A DNA stretch of 64,000 nt from Laburnicola sp. R22_1. Lineage: Eukaryota > Ascomycota > Dothideomycetes > Pleosporales > Didymosphaeriaceae. The translations under genes and the position numbers were made by a program. The notes beneath the pieces are model-generated. The model did no database searches and had not been told where the DNA came from. It was given only the letters and a program-made list of their open reading frames with translations. Positions 22,329 to 33,668 of the stretch are shown here, in pieces. Location: assembly GCA_014281115.1 (NCBI GenBank), contig JACONQ010000014.1, forward strand, positions 1,054,001-1,118,000, in the 5' to 3' direction. The number at the start of each line of letters is the position of its first letter. Position 1 is the stretch's first letter.

Positions 22329-24310
22329 TCATACGAACAAGCAGGGTGGGAATCGCCCATGCGGCTCTGACCGAGGAGACTTCCTGGTGCCGGTGAAGAC
22401 GGTGGCAATCTGAGACATAGCCGGGCGAAGCACAGGTAGACTGGCAAGTATTATGCCAAGCAGTGGCTCCAGGATGGTGAAGAAGAAGATGTGCGACGAG
22501 GTGTAGGTAGTGTCTAGTGGGACCAAATCTTTGATCAAGATGATGCGGGCAATGGTGATGGCGCAAATACTTAGGGCACGTCAGCTCATGGTCAACCTAG
22601 ACCTATCGCGTCTGTCCACAACTTACACCATACCCAGCGCGAAAATACCAGTGATCTCAATCTTCTTCGCCTTCTTCAACTGGAGCTTGGCGAGGACGGG
22701 AATGGGAGCGAGGGCTACGGCAATGTCGAGCACCAAGTTGATGATGGGTGCGCTCAGATAAGCTTGTGTAGCATTGCCACACTTTCCTCCTGGGATGGTC
22801 GGGTTCCAGGCGAATGCCAAAGGCCTGCAGTAAAGCAGCCCACTGAGGGTTACTCCGACGAACCAGGCAAATTGGACACCGATGAGGATCCAGCAGACGA
22901 CCCGGAAGGTACGGTTTATCTGGAACAATTTGATATAGGGCATCAGGATGGAAATCTTGACAGCACTGATAGCGGCACCCCAGACTGGAGAGTTCGCAAC
23001 GTAAATCTGAAGTCTGTCAGGCTCCCCGTTCAGATCCGCAACAAGCGGTCTTCTTACCTTGCCGAAGCGTACCAGTTGAACAGCAGGGTCTGAGAGGAGC
23101 ATGGCATGTTGTCCCAGACCGCCCATGACAGTAGCAAGTATAAGAAGAACCACGAGACCGGTGGAAAGGAGCTTGAAGTAGGTCAGCTCGTCCGTCGCCA
23201 ACCCAGCCGCATTCCGGAATGAACTTACCAAGGCGACTAAGATGGCCCAGTCGTAATCCGCAAGCTTCTGCTTCCGACTGAGGCGAAGCGACCAGATACA
23301 AAGCTCAACAGCAGTGATTGCGAAGGCTTCGAAGACGATGGCTAGAGCGACAGGCCACACGGCGCGAGAGTGCTCATACCACTCGGTATGTGGAGGAAGT
23401 TGCGGCGGGGCCATACCGACGTCACTCGCTCCAGCGCTGGAAGAGTTGGACACGTTGAATAGCTCAGAAGTAGTGAGAGCCACGTAGAGATAAGTGCACC
23501 CGAATGAAAATGAGATAGCGGGGCATTCGGTGAGGTTGTGTGTGGAGAAAGAACGGCGTACGAACCACACACCAACAGTTGAACAGTCGGATACACTGGC
23601 TTAATATCATAGGCTACGGTACGACACGACCAGCCTGCCTACATTGGACCATACTTAAATGCAACCCCGAATCGATGAGACCCGGGTGGGCCTTGGCTGG
23701 GTATGCTGCAAGGTGTAATGTGTAACCCAAGCCGCCGACTCTAGTAAGCAGTCAAGGCACTTGGCCCAATGCTGTGGCAGCGGTGTTGCTCGACGCAGAG
23801 GCGACCGATGTAGAAGAGATGGGGTGCACACTTGGACTGCACAGCGAACAATGGTGTCGATTGCAAGCTCCGAATACTCCGTACAATCTACCACGCTTGG
23901 CGATGCAGTAGGTATCGAGTATCAGCAAAGGCCGGTTCCGAGGCTTCCAGATGCAGTGGAATGAGTGCCTGCCCCAAACAGGCCCGAGACGGTTCTGGAG
24001 TCATCGCACGAAAGTAAGCGCCCGTAGGACGAGAAGCGCAGCTGGTATGCACGACTGCGGACGGCCAGCATGGGTCGCCGTTGATGCGGCTTGCCGAGCT
24101 AATTACACCAGTTGTTGTGAAGGGCTCAGATGGGTGGGACCATCACAAGCATCTGCAAGACTGAACGAGACCCTTGCGCTGCTGGCGCTTGATTTGGCTT
24201 CCCTGGTCGGTGGTCAGATGGATTCAGTCGTTCAATAATTATCGCACGGCCTGTCGCACGGAAATGCAAACATGTCCTGATTCCATGTACTCCAGTCCAT
24301 GTACTCCGCC
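22226..24310. repeat. Dispersed GTACTCCGTAC words around the rhodopsin-like gene
   Basis: GTACTCCGTAC occurs at 22226-22236 and 22302-22312, a near copy (ATACTCCGTAC) at 23874-23884, and half copies GTACTCC at 24288 and 24301. The word is nearly palindromic. All copies lie outside the coding exons. This may be a factor-binding word or simply a locally frequent fungal oligomer. Confidence 0.45.
22329..23414 (-). CDS. Fungal rhodopsin-like seven-TM integral membrane protein
   Basis: Exons 23414-23229, 23171-23058, 23006-22627 and 22569-22329 give 306 residues. The two first introns (57 and 51 bp) are multiples of three without stops, so the unspliced frame also looks open; the family alignment favours splicing them. 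The protein opens MAPPQLPPHTEWYEHSRAVW and has about seven membrane spans. It shows the hallmarks of the Fung_rhodopsin (PF20684) family: DYDWAIL, YVANSPVWGAAISAVKISIL in TM3, a CRP-x-AFAWNP segment with Cys, KCGN, INLVLDIAVALAPIPVL and GIFALGMV. Function in this family is unknown; CFEM-fused members such as Pth11 are surface receptors, but no CFEM domain is present. An upstream in-frame Met at 23570 would add 52 residues; I prefer 23414. Confidence 0.82.
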
Positions 24311-24869
24311 GCGGAGGCTTAGTATGCAAGCGTGCAAGAAGCACCCTCCAGCCGACACCAAGGTCATCGTTATCCGCCCTACGATTTTCCCGTCTTGGTC
24401 CGGCAATGTGGGTGTAGAGCCAGTCGGGGTAATATGAAGTGGATAGTGGATCAGCACAGTGAGGCAGCTCGGGGCGGCTCAACAATCATCCGTGCCAGCA
24501 AGCCGCAATGCGTGAAGAAGCAGAGAAACATGAAATTGATTCTTCAAAATGAAATCAATAGACTACGCGTGCATGTTCTATCGATGCCGTTGGTCACGGA
24601 AAACTAATTCGAGGCGTTTGCAGCTCTCCGCCGCACCCCTGTCAAGCAAAGCCGCGGCCGTGTCGCATCATGTAGCAACTCGCAAGCTGCCCCCACGCAT
24701 TCCTACCGCCTCAGCGGCTAGGCAGCCACGCATACAGCCGCGCGTCACAGCCTTCCGAAATGCTCCTGAATCTTATTGCTACCAATTTTCTTTATCCCTG
24801 ACCTCGATCGCTAGCTGCGTCCTCTTCGCAACGCCAGGAGCTCCCCGAGAGCTTCACACGGCAAGCACC
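23415..24869. other. Divergent intergenic region upstream of EXO70
   Basis: No convincing reading frame is present in this 1.45 kb. It holds the promoters of the rhodopsin-like gene (minus) and of EXO70 (plus). Short open frames on both strands lack homology that I recognise. Sequence just before the EXO70 start is pyrimidine-rich, as expected for a 5' leader. Confidence 0.5.
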
Positions 24870-26904
24870 ATGGCCGGCCCACGCAAAGGCGCCTTCGCCG
24901 AGGAAGCCGCCGAAGTCGAGGTGCTCGGAGCGAACATCGAAAAGATGAAGACCTTGACCAAGAAGATCCAGGCTTCGCGGGACAGGCTGGAGACGAGCGG
25001 CAAGGGCATCAACGAGGCTATGGCGCCTATTTACGGGAACACTGCCAGGCTGCAGACCACGAATCGCAGTACGTAGTGTACAGAACAGGCGATGTGCGAA
25101 GACTGACACGGGTCTCAGACATTGACAGGATCCTTGAATCCATCAACAAACTGCGGGCGCCTATGGATCAGTCGAACCGCGAGGACCGCATTATCAAGAA
25201 GGGGTACGTTGTCTTTGAACCACGACATCACTGCATACTGACATGCTCGTAGCCTTAAAAACGTCGATCTTCAAGACTACATAGCGTCCCTCGGTCGAAC
25301 TAGCCAGTCATTAGCAGAGCTCCGGCGAACCAATATGCGCGCAAACCAACAAGCTGTGGCCGAGATGAGCGCTCTGCTCAAGCGGGGAACAAAGGAACTG
25401 GAAGATGCGTTCAGGGACATACTGCGGGATAGTTGCAGGCAAACTGTTGATCCGCTGGAATATGTGGTCAAAAGTAGGCACCCTGCATCCGCATTACAAT
25501 CGACTGCTAATGGTTGCAGATAACCCTTTCCCTACCATATCGCCAGACAAGCTCTCGACTCTACGCCTCATCAATACCCACATTTCGAACTCTTTCGCGC
25601 AAATTTCCCAACCAGACGTCCGGGAAACACCCACACAACGGGTATATGGCGAGATCAGAGGGGAATACTTGGCTAGATCGTTACAAGGCTTGTCAGCTGC
25701 GTCAATCAGTACGGCGAAGAAGATCACGGCTGATGCTATCTACAAGAGAGGCGACAACGGGATTGGAACCTATACCCGAGGCGTAGAAGGCTTTTTCGTC
25801 GCCGAGCACGACAATATCACGAACATCTTTCCCCGGGATGAGTGGACAGCGGTATGCACCAGTACTTGCGGTGCCGCGCTTGCAGACTTCGGTAGAACGT
25901 TGCGCGAACTCAACGGCCATATCCAGAGAAATCTGTTAACAGATTGCTTCCTGGGGTACGAGATCGTCGACGTCGTGTCCAATCTTTCCCTCCGGCTTGA
26001 ACAGAGGGTATCTGCCTTGAAGCGCCCGATTCAAGACAGCATCAAACCCATACGCGAGACCTCCAAAGCGTCGATGAACAAACTTTTGGAGGACACGAGG
26101 GGACGGATTCAAAGTCTCGTTGCTCTTCCGATGGACGGTGCCGCTGTCCCAGTGACAAGCATGACGATGGCTCGGTTGCAAGAAATGACCAACTATCTCA
26201 CTCCCGTCAGTTCCATTCTAGCGTCGCTAGGCGATGGAGGCTGGAAATCCACTGCGTCCAGCTCGTCCTCGTCGCTTCCATTGGATGTAGGTCCGGATGG
26301 CCAACGATTGTTTGAACACTATGCGTCCGACACGATCGAAACGCTGCTGCAGAATTTGGATGGCAAATCTCGAATCATCATGAAGAACAAGAGCCTTCAA
26401 GGCGTGTTTCTAAGCAACAACGCGGCTATCGTGGAGCGCATGATCCGGTCGTCGGAACTTGCGCCTTTGATGGGCGACTATCTGCAGAAGAAGTTAGAAC
26501 CGTGGAAGAAGAAGGCATCGTCGTGGTACCTGGACGCATGGCGAGAACCTTCGGCGTACCTCCTCGACGTACAGTACACGAACCGCAAAGAGCGTCCGCA
26601 GTCTAGTACCGCGGGTGCCACCGACTCGGTGGCTATTGTCAAGGCGCTCGGCTCCAAAGACAAGGACACGATCAAGGAGAAGTTCAAGAGCTTCAACACG
26701 AGCTTCGAGGAGCTCTCGGCGCGGCACAGATCGTACAAGATGGAACGTGAAGTGCGGATGCATCTTGGAAAAGAGGTGCAGACCATCATGGAGCCTTTGT
26801 ACAGCCGCTTCTGGGACCGGTATCACGAGATCGACAAGGGCAAGGGCAAGTATGTCAAGTACAGCAAGGTTGAGCTGGGGCAGGCGCTGTCGGCGCTGTC
26901 GTGA
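24870..26904 (+). CDS. EXO70: Exocyst complex subunit EXO70
   Basis: Exons 24870-25068, 25119-25203, 25253-25473 and 25520-26904 give 629 residues, the normal size for fungal Exo70. The N-terminal coiled coil ([20 protein letters not shown], about residues 12-80) is followed by [20 protein letters not shown], a strongly conserved Exo70 segment. The C-terminal all-helical Exo70 domain contains [73 protein letters not shown] and the basic end [20 protein letters not shown] used in membrane binding. Exo70 tethers secretory vesicles at the plasma membrane by binding PI(4,5)P2 and Rho GTPases, so it acts at hyphal tips and septa. Confidence 0.95.
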
Positions 26905-27868
26905 AGTGGTGCTTAAGGCGTTGGGCATGGTTTTTGTTGCAGAATACCCTTGGTTTCAGTGTCCAGGCAGAGGTTGGATAATAATGCGCAGGTTATTTGA
27001 CGTTTTGCAGCTTGGAAGCAGGTGCAGCGTCTCCGGCCTGGCTTGGCGACGGGTGCAGGCTGAGTGGTGCCACGACGTTGATGCTGTTGATAGCCTGCTT
27101 CGCAAATGCATACATATTGTGTACATGTAGTATGAGACCAGCAATCGCAGTCGTGCAGACGTATACCATGGCACAGAAGCAACGGCCAAGGCCAGGCCAT
27201 TTTATTCCTCCCAATTTCGCAGCCTCGCTTGCGCACGTGACACTTCCTATTTGGGCAGGGGGGCTACGCGACATGTTGGGGCTGCAGCTGCGGAACGAGG
27301 CACAGGTTGCGCACCACCGCACGCTGTCAATTGCTGCCCGCACCTGTCTCTGCCTCTGTCTCTCGCTCTCCAGAGTCCTGACCACGGACGCCCGCTCTGC
27401 ACCCTCCACGCCCTCTCTTTTGACCTGACTGCCACCGGCGCTGCACGGCCCAGCCTTGCGGGGAATTTTTGGCTAGCGCGTATTTTCTCCAACGCTGCTG
27501 CCAATCCCTACGCGGACCCCTTTCCTCAAGCTCCAGGAGCGCACCACGCCTTCTCCAGCACATCGCAGCCTCCACCCTCCCACGCCATCGCCGTCCGCAC
27601 CCGACGTCGGCCGCTCTACCTCATTGCTTTGCGTGCATCCATCGCTCAGCAAGCATAACTACTCTGACTGGTACGCTGTCCGCCTTGACGCCCGTGTCCC
27701 CGGTTGCCACAAGTTTTGGGTGCGCGCTTGTGTCGCGCCCCAAATTGTTTGGCACTGTCAACAAGCCGCCCCAGCGATTTGAAACGCCTGCTGACCTGAG
27801 GCTCTCCTGTGTGCAGAAGTCGCTCCTTGACGACATATTCTCTGCGTCGGCAGTCCACTGTGTTCACC
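26905..27868. other. Intergenic region and probable septin 5' leader
   Basis: The interval separates EXO70 from the septin gene. The part from about 27340 to 27640 is strongly pyrimidine-rich (TCTCTGCCTCTGTCTCTCGC and similar), as in promoters and leaders of well expressed fungal genes. No reading frame with family resemblance is seen. Confidence 0.5.
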
Positions 27869-29555
27869 ATGGGTAAGGAGCACCCTCCCCGATTGAGATT
27901 TCGTGCCAGCCTCTGTGCTGCGCAATGCCGCACACGGGCGTCGTTTCGCATGGAGCTGCCGCTGTCACAGCCTGCGGCAGTCTGGAAGCGGCCGTGGCGC
28001 CGTTGTCATCACTACCGCGACAACAACACCTGATGCCGCTGCGCTGCCATCTGCTAACAGGGACACAGCATCCAACGGCGCGTCCCCGATCGCCCCTACG
28101 CGTGCTTCCCCGTCGCCGCCTACCTCGGCCGGTTCGAATCTGGTCGAGCAGATGAATGCGGTGCACAGCGCACAAGCATCGGCCCCGGCTCCTACGACAG
28201 TCTCGTCCAAGGACCCTAAGCTGGCTGCTGCCGCCGCGAGCGACATGAACATTGTCCGCAGGAAACTCACCGGATACGTTGGCTTCGCAAACCTGCCCAA
28301 CCAATGGCATCGCAAGAGTGTGCGCAAAGGGTTCAACTTCAATGTTATGGTAGTCGGTGCGTGGACAGGAACTCCTGCAGATCGATATATTGGTTCTAAC
28401 ATGTTTTTCAGGCGAGTCTGGGCTCGGTAAGTCTACTCTGGTGAACACGCTCTTCAACACCTCTCTATACCCGCCCAAGGAGCGCAAAGCGCCCAGCCTC
28501 GATATCTCCAAGACGGTTGCGATACAGTCGATCAGCGCCGACATCGAGGAGAACGGCGTGCGCCTGAGGTTGACGGTCGTGGATACACCCGGCTTCGGTG
28601 ACTACATCAACAACGACGAGTCGTGGGACCCCATTGTTAAGAATATCGAACAACGATTCGATGCCTACCTAGACCAGGAGAACAAGGTGAACCGCATGAA
28701 CATCGTGGACAACCGCATCCACGCCGTTGTATTCTTCATCCAGCCCACCGGCCACTCGTTGAAGCCTCTCGATGTCGAGGTTATGAAGAAGCTGCACACC
28801 AAGGTCAACCTGATCCCGGTCATCGCCAAGGCGGATACCCTCACTGACGAGGAAATTGGCCACTTCAAGGCTAGGGTATGTGCTTCCAACATGTTGAAGA
28901 ATTACACTTACTAGTCTAGGTTCTTGCGGACATTGAACACAACAGGATCCAAATCTTCGAGGGCCCACGCTACGAGCTTGACGACGAGGAGACGATTGCG
29001 GAGAACGCCGAGATCATGTCCAAGGTGCCCTTTGCTGTCGTCGGTGCTAACGCCGAGGTACAAACCTCGGACGGCCGCAAGGTTCGCGGGCGTAGGTACC
29101 CCTGGGGTGTCATTGAGGTGGACAACGAGGAACACTGCGACTTTGTCAAGCTGCGCCAGATGCTCATCCGAACCCACATGGAGGAGCTCAAGGAACAGAC
29201 CAACAATGTGCTCTATGAGAACTACCGCTCCGACAAGCTTACCTCGATGGGCGTGCAGCAAGACTCCAGCGTGTTCAAGGAGATCAACCCAGCGGTCAAG
29301 CAGGAGGAGGAGCGCTCGCTACACGAGGCCAAGCTCGCCAAGATGGAGATGGAAATGAAGATGGTGTTCCAGCAGAAAGTGGCAGAAAAGGAGAGCAAGC
29401 TGCGACAGAGCGAGGAAGAGTTGTACGCTCGACACCGGGAGATGAAGGAGCAGCTAGAGCGGCAACGACAGGAGCTGGAAGAGAAGAAGACGCGCATCGA
29501 GCAGGGACGGCCGATCGAGGAGAAGGGCAAGAGGAAGGGGTTCTCGCTCCGTTAA
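27869..29555 (+). CDS. aspB: Septin of the Cdc3/AspB group
   Basis: The certain exons end at 28356 and continue at 28412-28875 and 28920-29555. The conserved part starts [20 protein letters not shown], whose basic run binds phosphoinositides, then GESGLGKST (P-loop, split by an intron after the first G), [12 protein letters not shown] (G3), [10 protein letters not shown] (G4) and [10 protein letters not shown] of the septin unique element. A coiled coil of about 90 residues ends KRKGFSLR. Septins form GTP-dependent hetero-oligomeric filaments at septa and hyphal necks. The Cdc3/AspB assignment rests on the Ala/Ser/Pro-rich N-terminal extension and the long C-terminal coil. The start is unresolved: the frame is open from 27898 but its first codons lack ATG; the ATG at 27869 is out of frame unless spliced, and a simple join would need a 25 bp intron. 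Confidence 0.88.
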
Positions 29556-30591
29556 GGCGTAGCGTCCTCGTGACAACGGGTGCACGCTCTCCCCTACCTC
29601 GCGGACAACTGTCTCAGCAGGACACCCCAAAAGACGGCTTCTTCCTTCCTTCATCCTATTTATCAGACGTTGTAATTTGCTCCCGTTGGGCGACACCACT
29701 GGGTGCTGTCGGCGACGGATAATACAGGCGTAGTGGTCGGCCCTTAGAAGGACGAAAGAAGGGCCGAGCGGTGTCATTTCTTTGGTTTAGCTTGCTTCGG
29801 TTGTTGATTGATACCAGCAGCATTGCGCTCCTTCCGCTTCCCATTTTCTCCTTGTGGTACCCTTTTTATTATTTAGTCGGTGGGTAGATGCAGTTTTGGG
29901 TGGCAGGGAGTGGGCTGAGGGGGTTCCTTTTCGTGTATTCTACAGATCATGTTAGTAGTGAATTTGGTTTCATTTGTGGCAGCACCTGCTGGGCGTAGGA
30001 TGGTGGTGAGGGCAAGTGAATTGTTCGCGTGAGCCAGGTCTGATGAGGCGCCGGCAGAGGCACATGGCACCGTGGGCGCGCGAGGGCGAAGATCAGGGTG
30101 CATGGCCCGTGCTTCGCTAGTGACGAGCGGGTGGGCGTGTCGCATTTCGTCACTACCCAAACGCCGAATTTCTGCCTTGCTGGCGTCTACGTAGAGCCCC
30201 TCCGCTACCACATACAGTCCTGCACCACCGCATCCACCTCCACCGCATCGCACTTTGAGTCTACAGCTTCCTGCGAATATCCCGGTAAGTGCAGACGGCC
30301 TTTGACGTTTGCGCACCAACCGCGTCATGACGGATTGCGGGTCCCGTGTGTCAAACGACCACTCCACTCCACCCAGCCACCAAGCACGCAGTTCCGCGCT
30401 GCCGTGGACAGATTGCACCTTTCACCTCTCTCCCTCCACCAGGCACCCGTCGTTGTTGCGCAGCGCTTCATCGGCCACTTGTGCCGCATTGGGCTGCTGC
30501 TTGTTCTCTTGCTAGATAAAGAGCGCCGCTGACCTGCAACCTGCTCGCCCCAGACCCCACACACGACACCACCGAAATCGCAAAATCCACC
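29556..30591. other. Intergenic region between septin and TMEM33-like genes
   Basis: The interval holds the septin 3' UTR and the TMEM33-like promoter. Overlapping open frames on both strands lack any family resemblance. From about 30180 the sequence is C-rich (CACCACCGCATCCACCTCCA), ending with a pyrimidine-rich leader before the ATG at 30592. Confidence 0.5.
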
Positions 30592-31486
30592 ATGGCCCCT
30601 CCACCGCCAGCGTCGCTGCCACTCGGCCAGCGCCTCGCCGCCCTCGCGCAGACACTGCAGTTTGCCTGGTTCGCAGGCCATGTTACCCTGCTACTCTGCA
30701 CCTTGCGTTACAGCTTGTCTTACCTCACCTTCAACTCGGCGTCGCGATGGGCATCCGTCTCGTACCGCACCGCCTTCCTGTCTGCCTGCGTCACCTACGG
30801 CATCGTGGTGTACAAGGCATACCGTGCCCGCGTTCGGCAAAACAAGCAGGGCGGTGTTCTTTCATTGGCAACCGATGAGAACGTGCAATACCTAAGTAAG
30901 TATCCCCCACCATGCGCCGTCGCCGACGAGCCATCTAACCTTCCTCTCAGTCATGGCCCTCATCTGGCTCTTCTCCCGCCAGATTCCGATGGCCGTGCTT
31001 CCCTTTGCCGTCTACTCGGTGTTCCACGTCGCAACCTATGTCCGCTCGAACTTGCTGCCCACTGTCCAGCCACCGCCCGCCGGAGCCCAGCCTGGCGTCA
31101 AATCCTCGTCAGGCTTGTCCGACGCTATTGGCAAGTTCGTCAAGGAGTACTATGATGGCAGCATGACGCTCGTTGCCATCCTCGAGATTGGGCTCTGGTT
31201 CCGTGTCTTCGGCTCTGCGCTCCTCTTCCAGAAGGGCTCATGGATCTTGATCGCCATTTACACCGTCTTCTTCCGTGCCCGCTATGCTCAGAGCACCTTT
31301 GTCCAGGGTGCCATCACCCAGCTCACGGCCCGTATTGACGCGCAGCTCGCGAACCAGAGCACGCCTCCGGTTATGCGCCAGGGCTGGGGGACGTTCAAGA
31401 ACATCGTCAGGCAGGCGGCTGATGCGACAGACATCCGCAAGTACGTGGGTGGACAGCAGAGCGCCGTGCCCAAGAAGGCGCAGTAG
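30592..31486 (+). CDS. TMEM33/Pom33-family ER and nuclear-envelope membrane protein
   Basis: Two exons, 30592-30895 and 30951-31486, give 279 residues. The protein begins MAPPPPASLPLGQRLAALAQ and has about four membrane spans: FAWFAGHVTLLLCTLRY, AFLSACVTYGIVVYKAY, MALIWLFSRQIPMAVLPFAV and ILIAIYTVFFRARYAQS. YSVFHVATYVRSNLLP and the C-terminal amphipathic helices (WGTFKNIVRQAADATDIRKY) fit family PF03661, which contains yeast Pom33 and Per33. These proteins help distribute nuclear pores and shape ER tubules. The intron donor lies inside the Leu-Ile codon pair (NVQYL/IMALIW). Assignment is by pattern recognition of the family. Confidence 0.85.
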
Positions 31487-33668
31487 ATGTATCCCACCAC
31501 AGGACAATGGCCTTCCCTCGAACCCTATGTGGCGAAATATGGGGTTGGCGGTCCTCGGCCGGACAGCGGAATTGATGTCGGGCTGTGAGTTCGACATGAC
31601 AAGATGGACAGCGGGTGTGAGCATGAACCTTTCTTAGTGCTGGCGTCGATGTTGGAACAAGTTGGTGGGTGTCTTGGAGGATTTTACATGGATAGAGATG
31701 CCAGTGGAGCTCGGGACGGGTGGGGACCTTCGAGAACCGAAGGTTGAAGGATTACGGGCATATATCCCGAATATGGCTTGGAATTATTTGTTTTCTCCGA
31801 TCATACCTATGATCTTCTGCATAGGGCAGCATGGAGTTATGATGTTGGCAAATATGAATCAATGCGAGCTATGTATCTAGCATCATTTATGTGCCTTTGT
31901 CAGTTTCCACATTGTGAAACCTTATCGGTGCACAAGCGCATGTAGACATTGCCTTGAGTGGGAAAGCGAGTTGGTCTTCAGCTTGAGGCTTGAGCTGACC
32001 CCAAGCCACGGCTTGTGCAACCCCTTACCAAGGCCGTAATTGTAACACCATCGATGCCGCGTAAAGGTTGTGGTACGGTGCGGCTGCCTTGCATGCAAAA
32101 AATATCTCGCACGGCGTCGCTAGATGTCGCGGCTTGACCGCCTTCTTGTGCAGGGCGGAGGAGGAGGAGGCACAGACAGCTGGAGGTCCGTTAGGAGCCG
32201 CCAGCACAGCGGAGTGTTGGATGGACTGCAGGCGGGTTTGACCGCTCGCTCCGACGGCGATTATCGATAGCGCAGTGCACCGCGAGTGATGCTGCGTGCT
32301 TGAGGGTTTCTGGTTGAGTACTATTGTTACTACCTATTCATAGTACGTACCCACCAAGCGTATATCGCGCGAGCGCGTGGGTAAAGGCGCGCAGCGTGCT
32401 TGACCCGTAGACTACTCTATCGATTCGAGTCGAAGCGATGCACAACGCATGCGAAGTGGGGAGTGGTTATTCCAAGTTGACGCAGGTCTTCTCTTTGCGT
32501 ATTCGCGTCCGGGCAGAGGGCCGCACAGTCAATATTTAATCTTGAAACGACCACGTTTTCGTAAGGGTCTAAGGGAGGGATAGGTAGGATAATTGCCGCT
32601 TGTCGGCAGTGGGCACGCCGCCCGCACGAAGGGAGATTCAGGGATGGGTCCACTTGGGCGGGCGTGGCGCCTAGATTGGCGATCGGGTCGTGCTGTGTGC
32701 ATGTATTTGATTCTGGTGTGGACGAACATGGCAATGGCGGTGAGGAGGGCGAGGAACTGGTCAGGCCACCTGGCGTGGGCGGGCGTGTCGGATGGCGCTG
32801 TCGGTGGTTGTGGTGATGCGGAATAGATGGGCGGAGGGATGGGATTGGATTGGATTTGGGTGCATGCAGTGTGTGTGGGATTCGCCGGGGCGTCGGGCGG
32901 AAGTTGCAGGTGGACGGGGCGGAGACGACGGTGCGAGGATGCGCTGTAGGGACATGGCATGCACATGGACATGGCATGGAGCGCGGCTATTGATCGAGAG
33001 AGGCATGTGAGATGCATACTTCTACGCTGTTCATACATGAGGGTAAAGAAGTGGCAGTCGAGACTGCACCGTTCAACATGTGCCATGTGAAGCTTCATCA
33101 ATGAAGATGTGAAGATGGGGAAGCAGTTGGGACAGATATAGTGGGTGTAGGCTTCACAGTGTTTCGATATGAAGGAGTTGCGTGATCCCTGGGGCCGGAC
33201 CAAATCTCCATGTCTGATCACAGATTCCGGGAATGGCAGCTAGACATTTGCGAGACTTTGACGGAGCAAAGCTGGCCATGGGAAACCATGAGTGGTCCCC
33301 CGGACATAATTCATGCTGTTCAGTGTTGTGCCTCTTGCTTCCTGGCGGCGTACGCCAAGGGTAGTGGCTAGCTGTCGTTTAGCGCAGGGAGCGCAGGGCC
33401 ACGAAAGCACGTCAGCCGCTTCACCGTTCTCTTTGCGCGTTTTAGCGTGCGGCTGGACCAGGGCGCATGAAAGTGGAGCAAAGTATATAGGGTCCTGCGT
33501 CCTCTGGTTGTTTCTGCTCTTCTCCCCGGTTTGATTCTTTTTGCGAACACCTGTTTGGTCTTGAGTCTCGACGTCTTTTGCGTAGACTGGAGCCGCTGCT
33601 CTCTTTGGAATGAGCCTTCGACAACGACGATACTTGTACGGGAATTGGAGCTGTGAACGCGACCAGCG
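31487..33668. other. Long gene-free interval upstream of the cyclin-like gene
   Basis: No convincing gene is visible in this 2.2 kb stretch. Base composition is not AT-rich, so it is not RIP-degraded. It contains small repeats such as the ACATGGCATG words near 32955-32980 and an alternating region near 32360-32400 (CGCGCGAGCG). The overlapping frames on the minus strand at 32.4-33.2 kb are low-complexity, Pro/His-rich and unlike any family I know. A long 5' regulatory region or a non-coding transcript is possible. Confidence 0.5.

Noticed and set aside
28130..28145. tRNA B-box-like GGTTCGAATC
   Set aside because: It lies in the septin coding exon and has no A box or cloverleaf around it. No tRNA gene was found in the window.
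32417..33221. Pro/His/Ser-rich open frames on the minus strand as a gene
   Set aside because: Low complexity, overlapping frames on both strands, no start context, intron structure or family resemblance.
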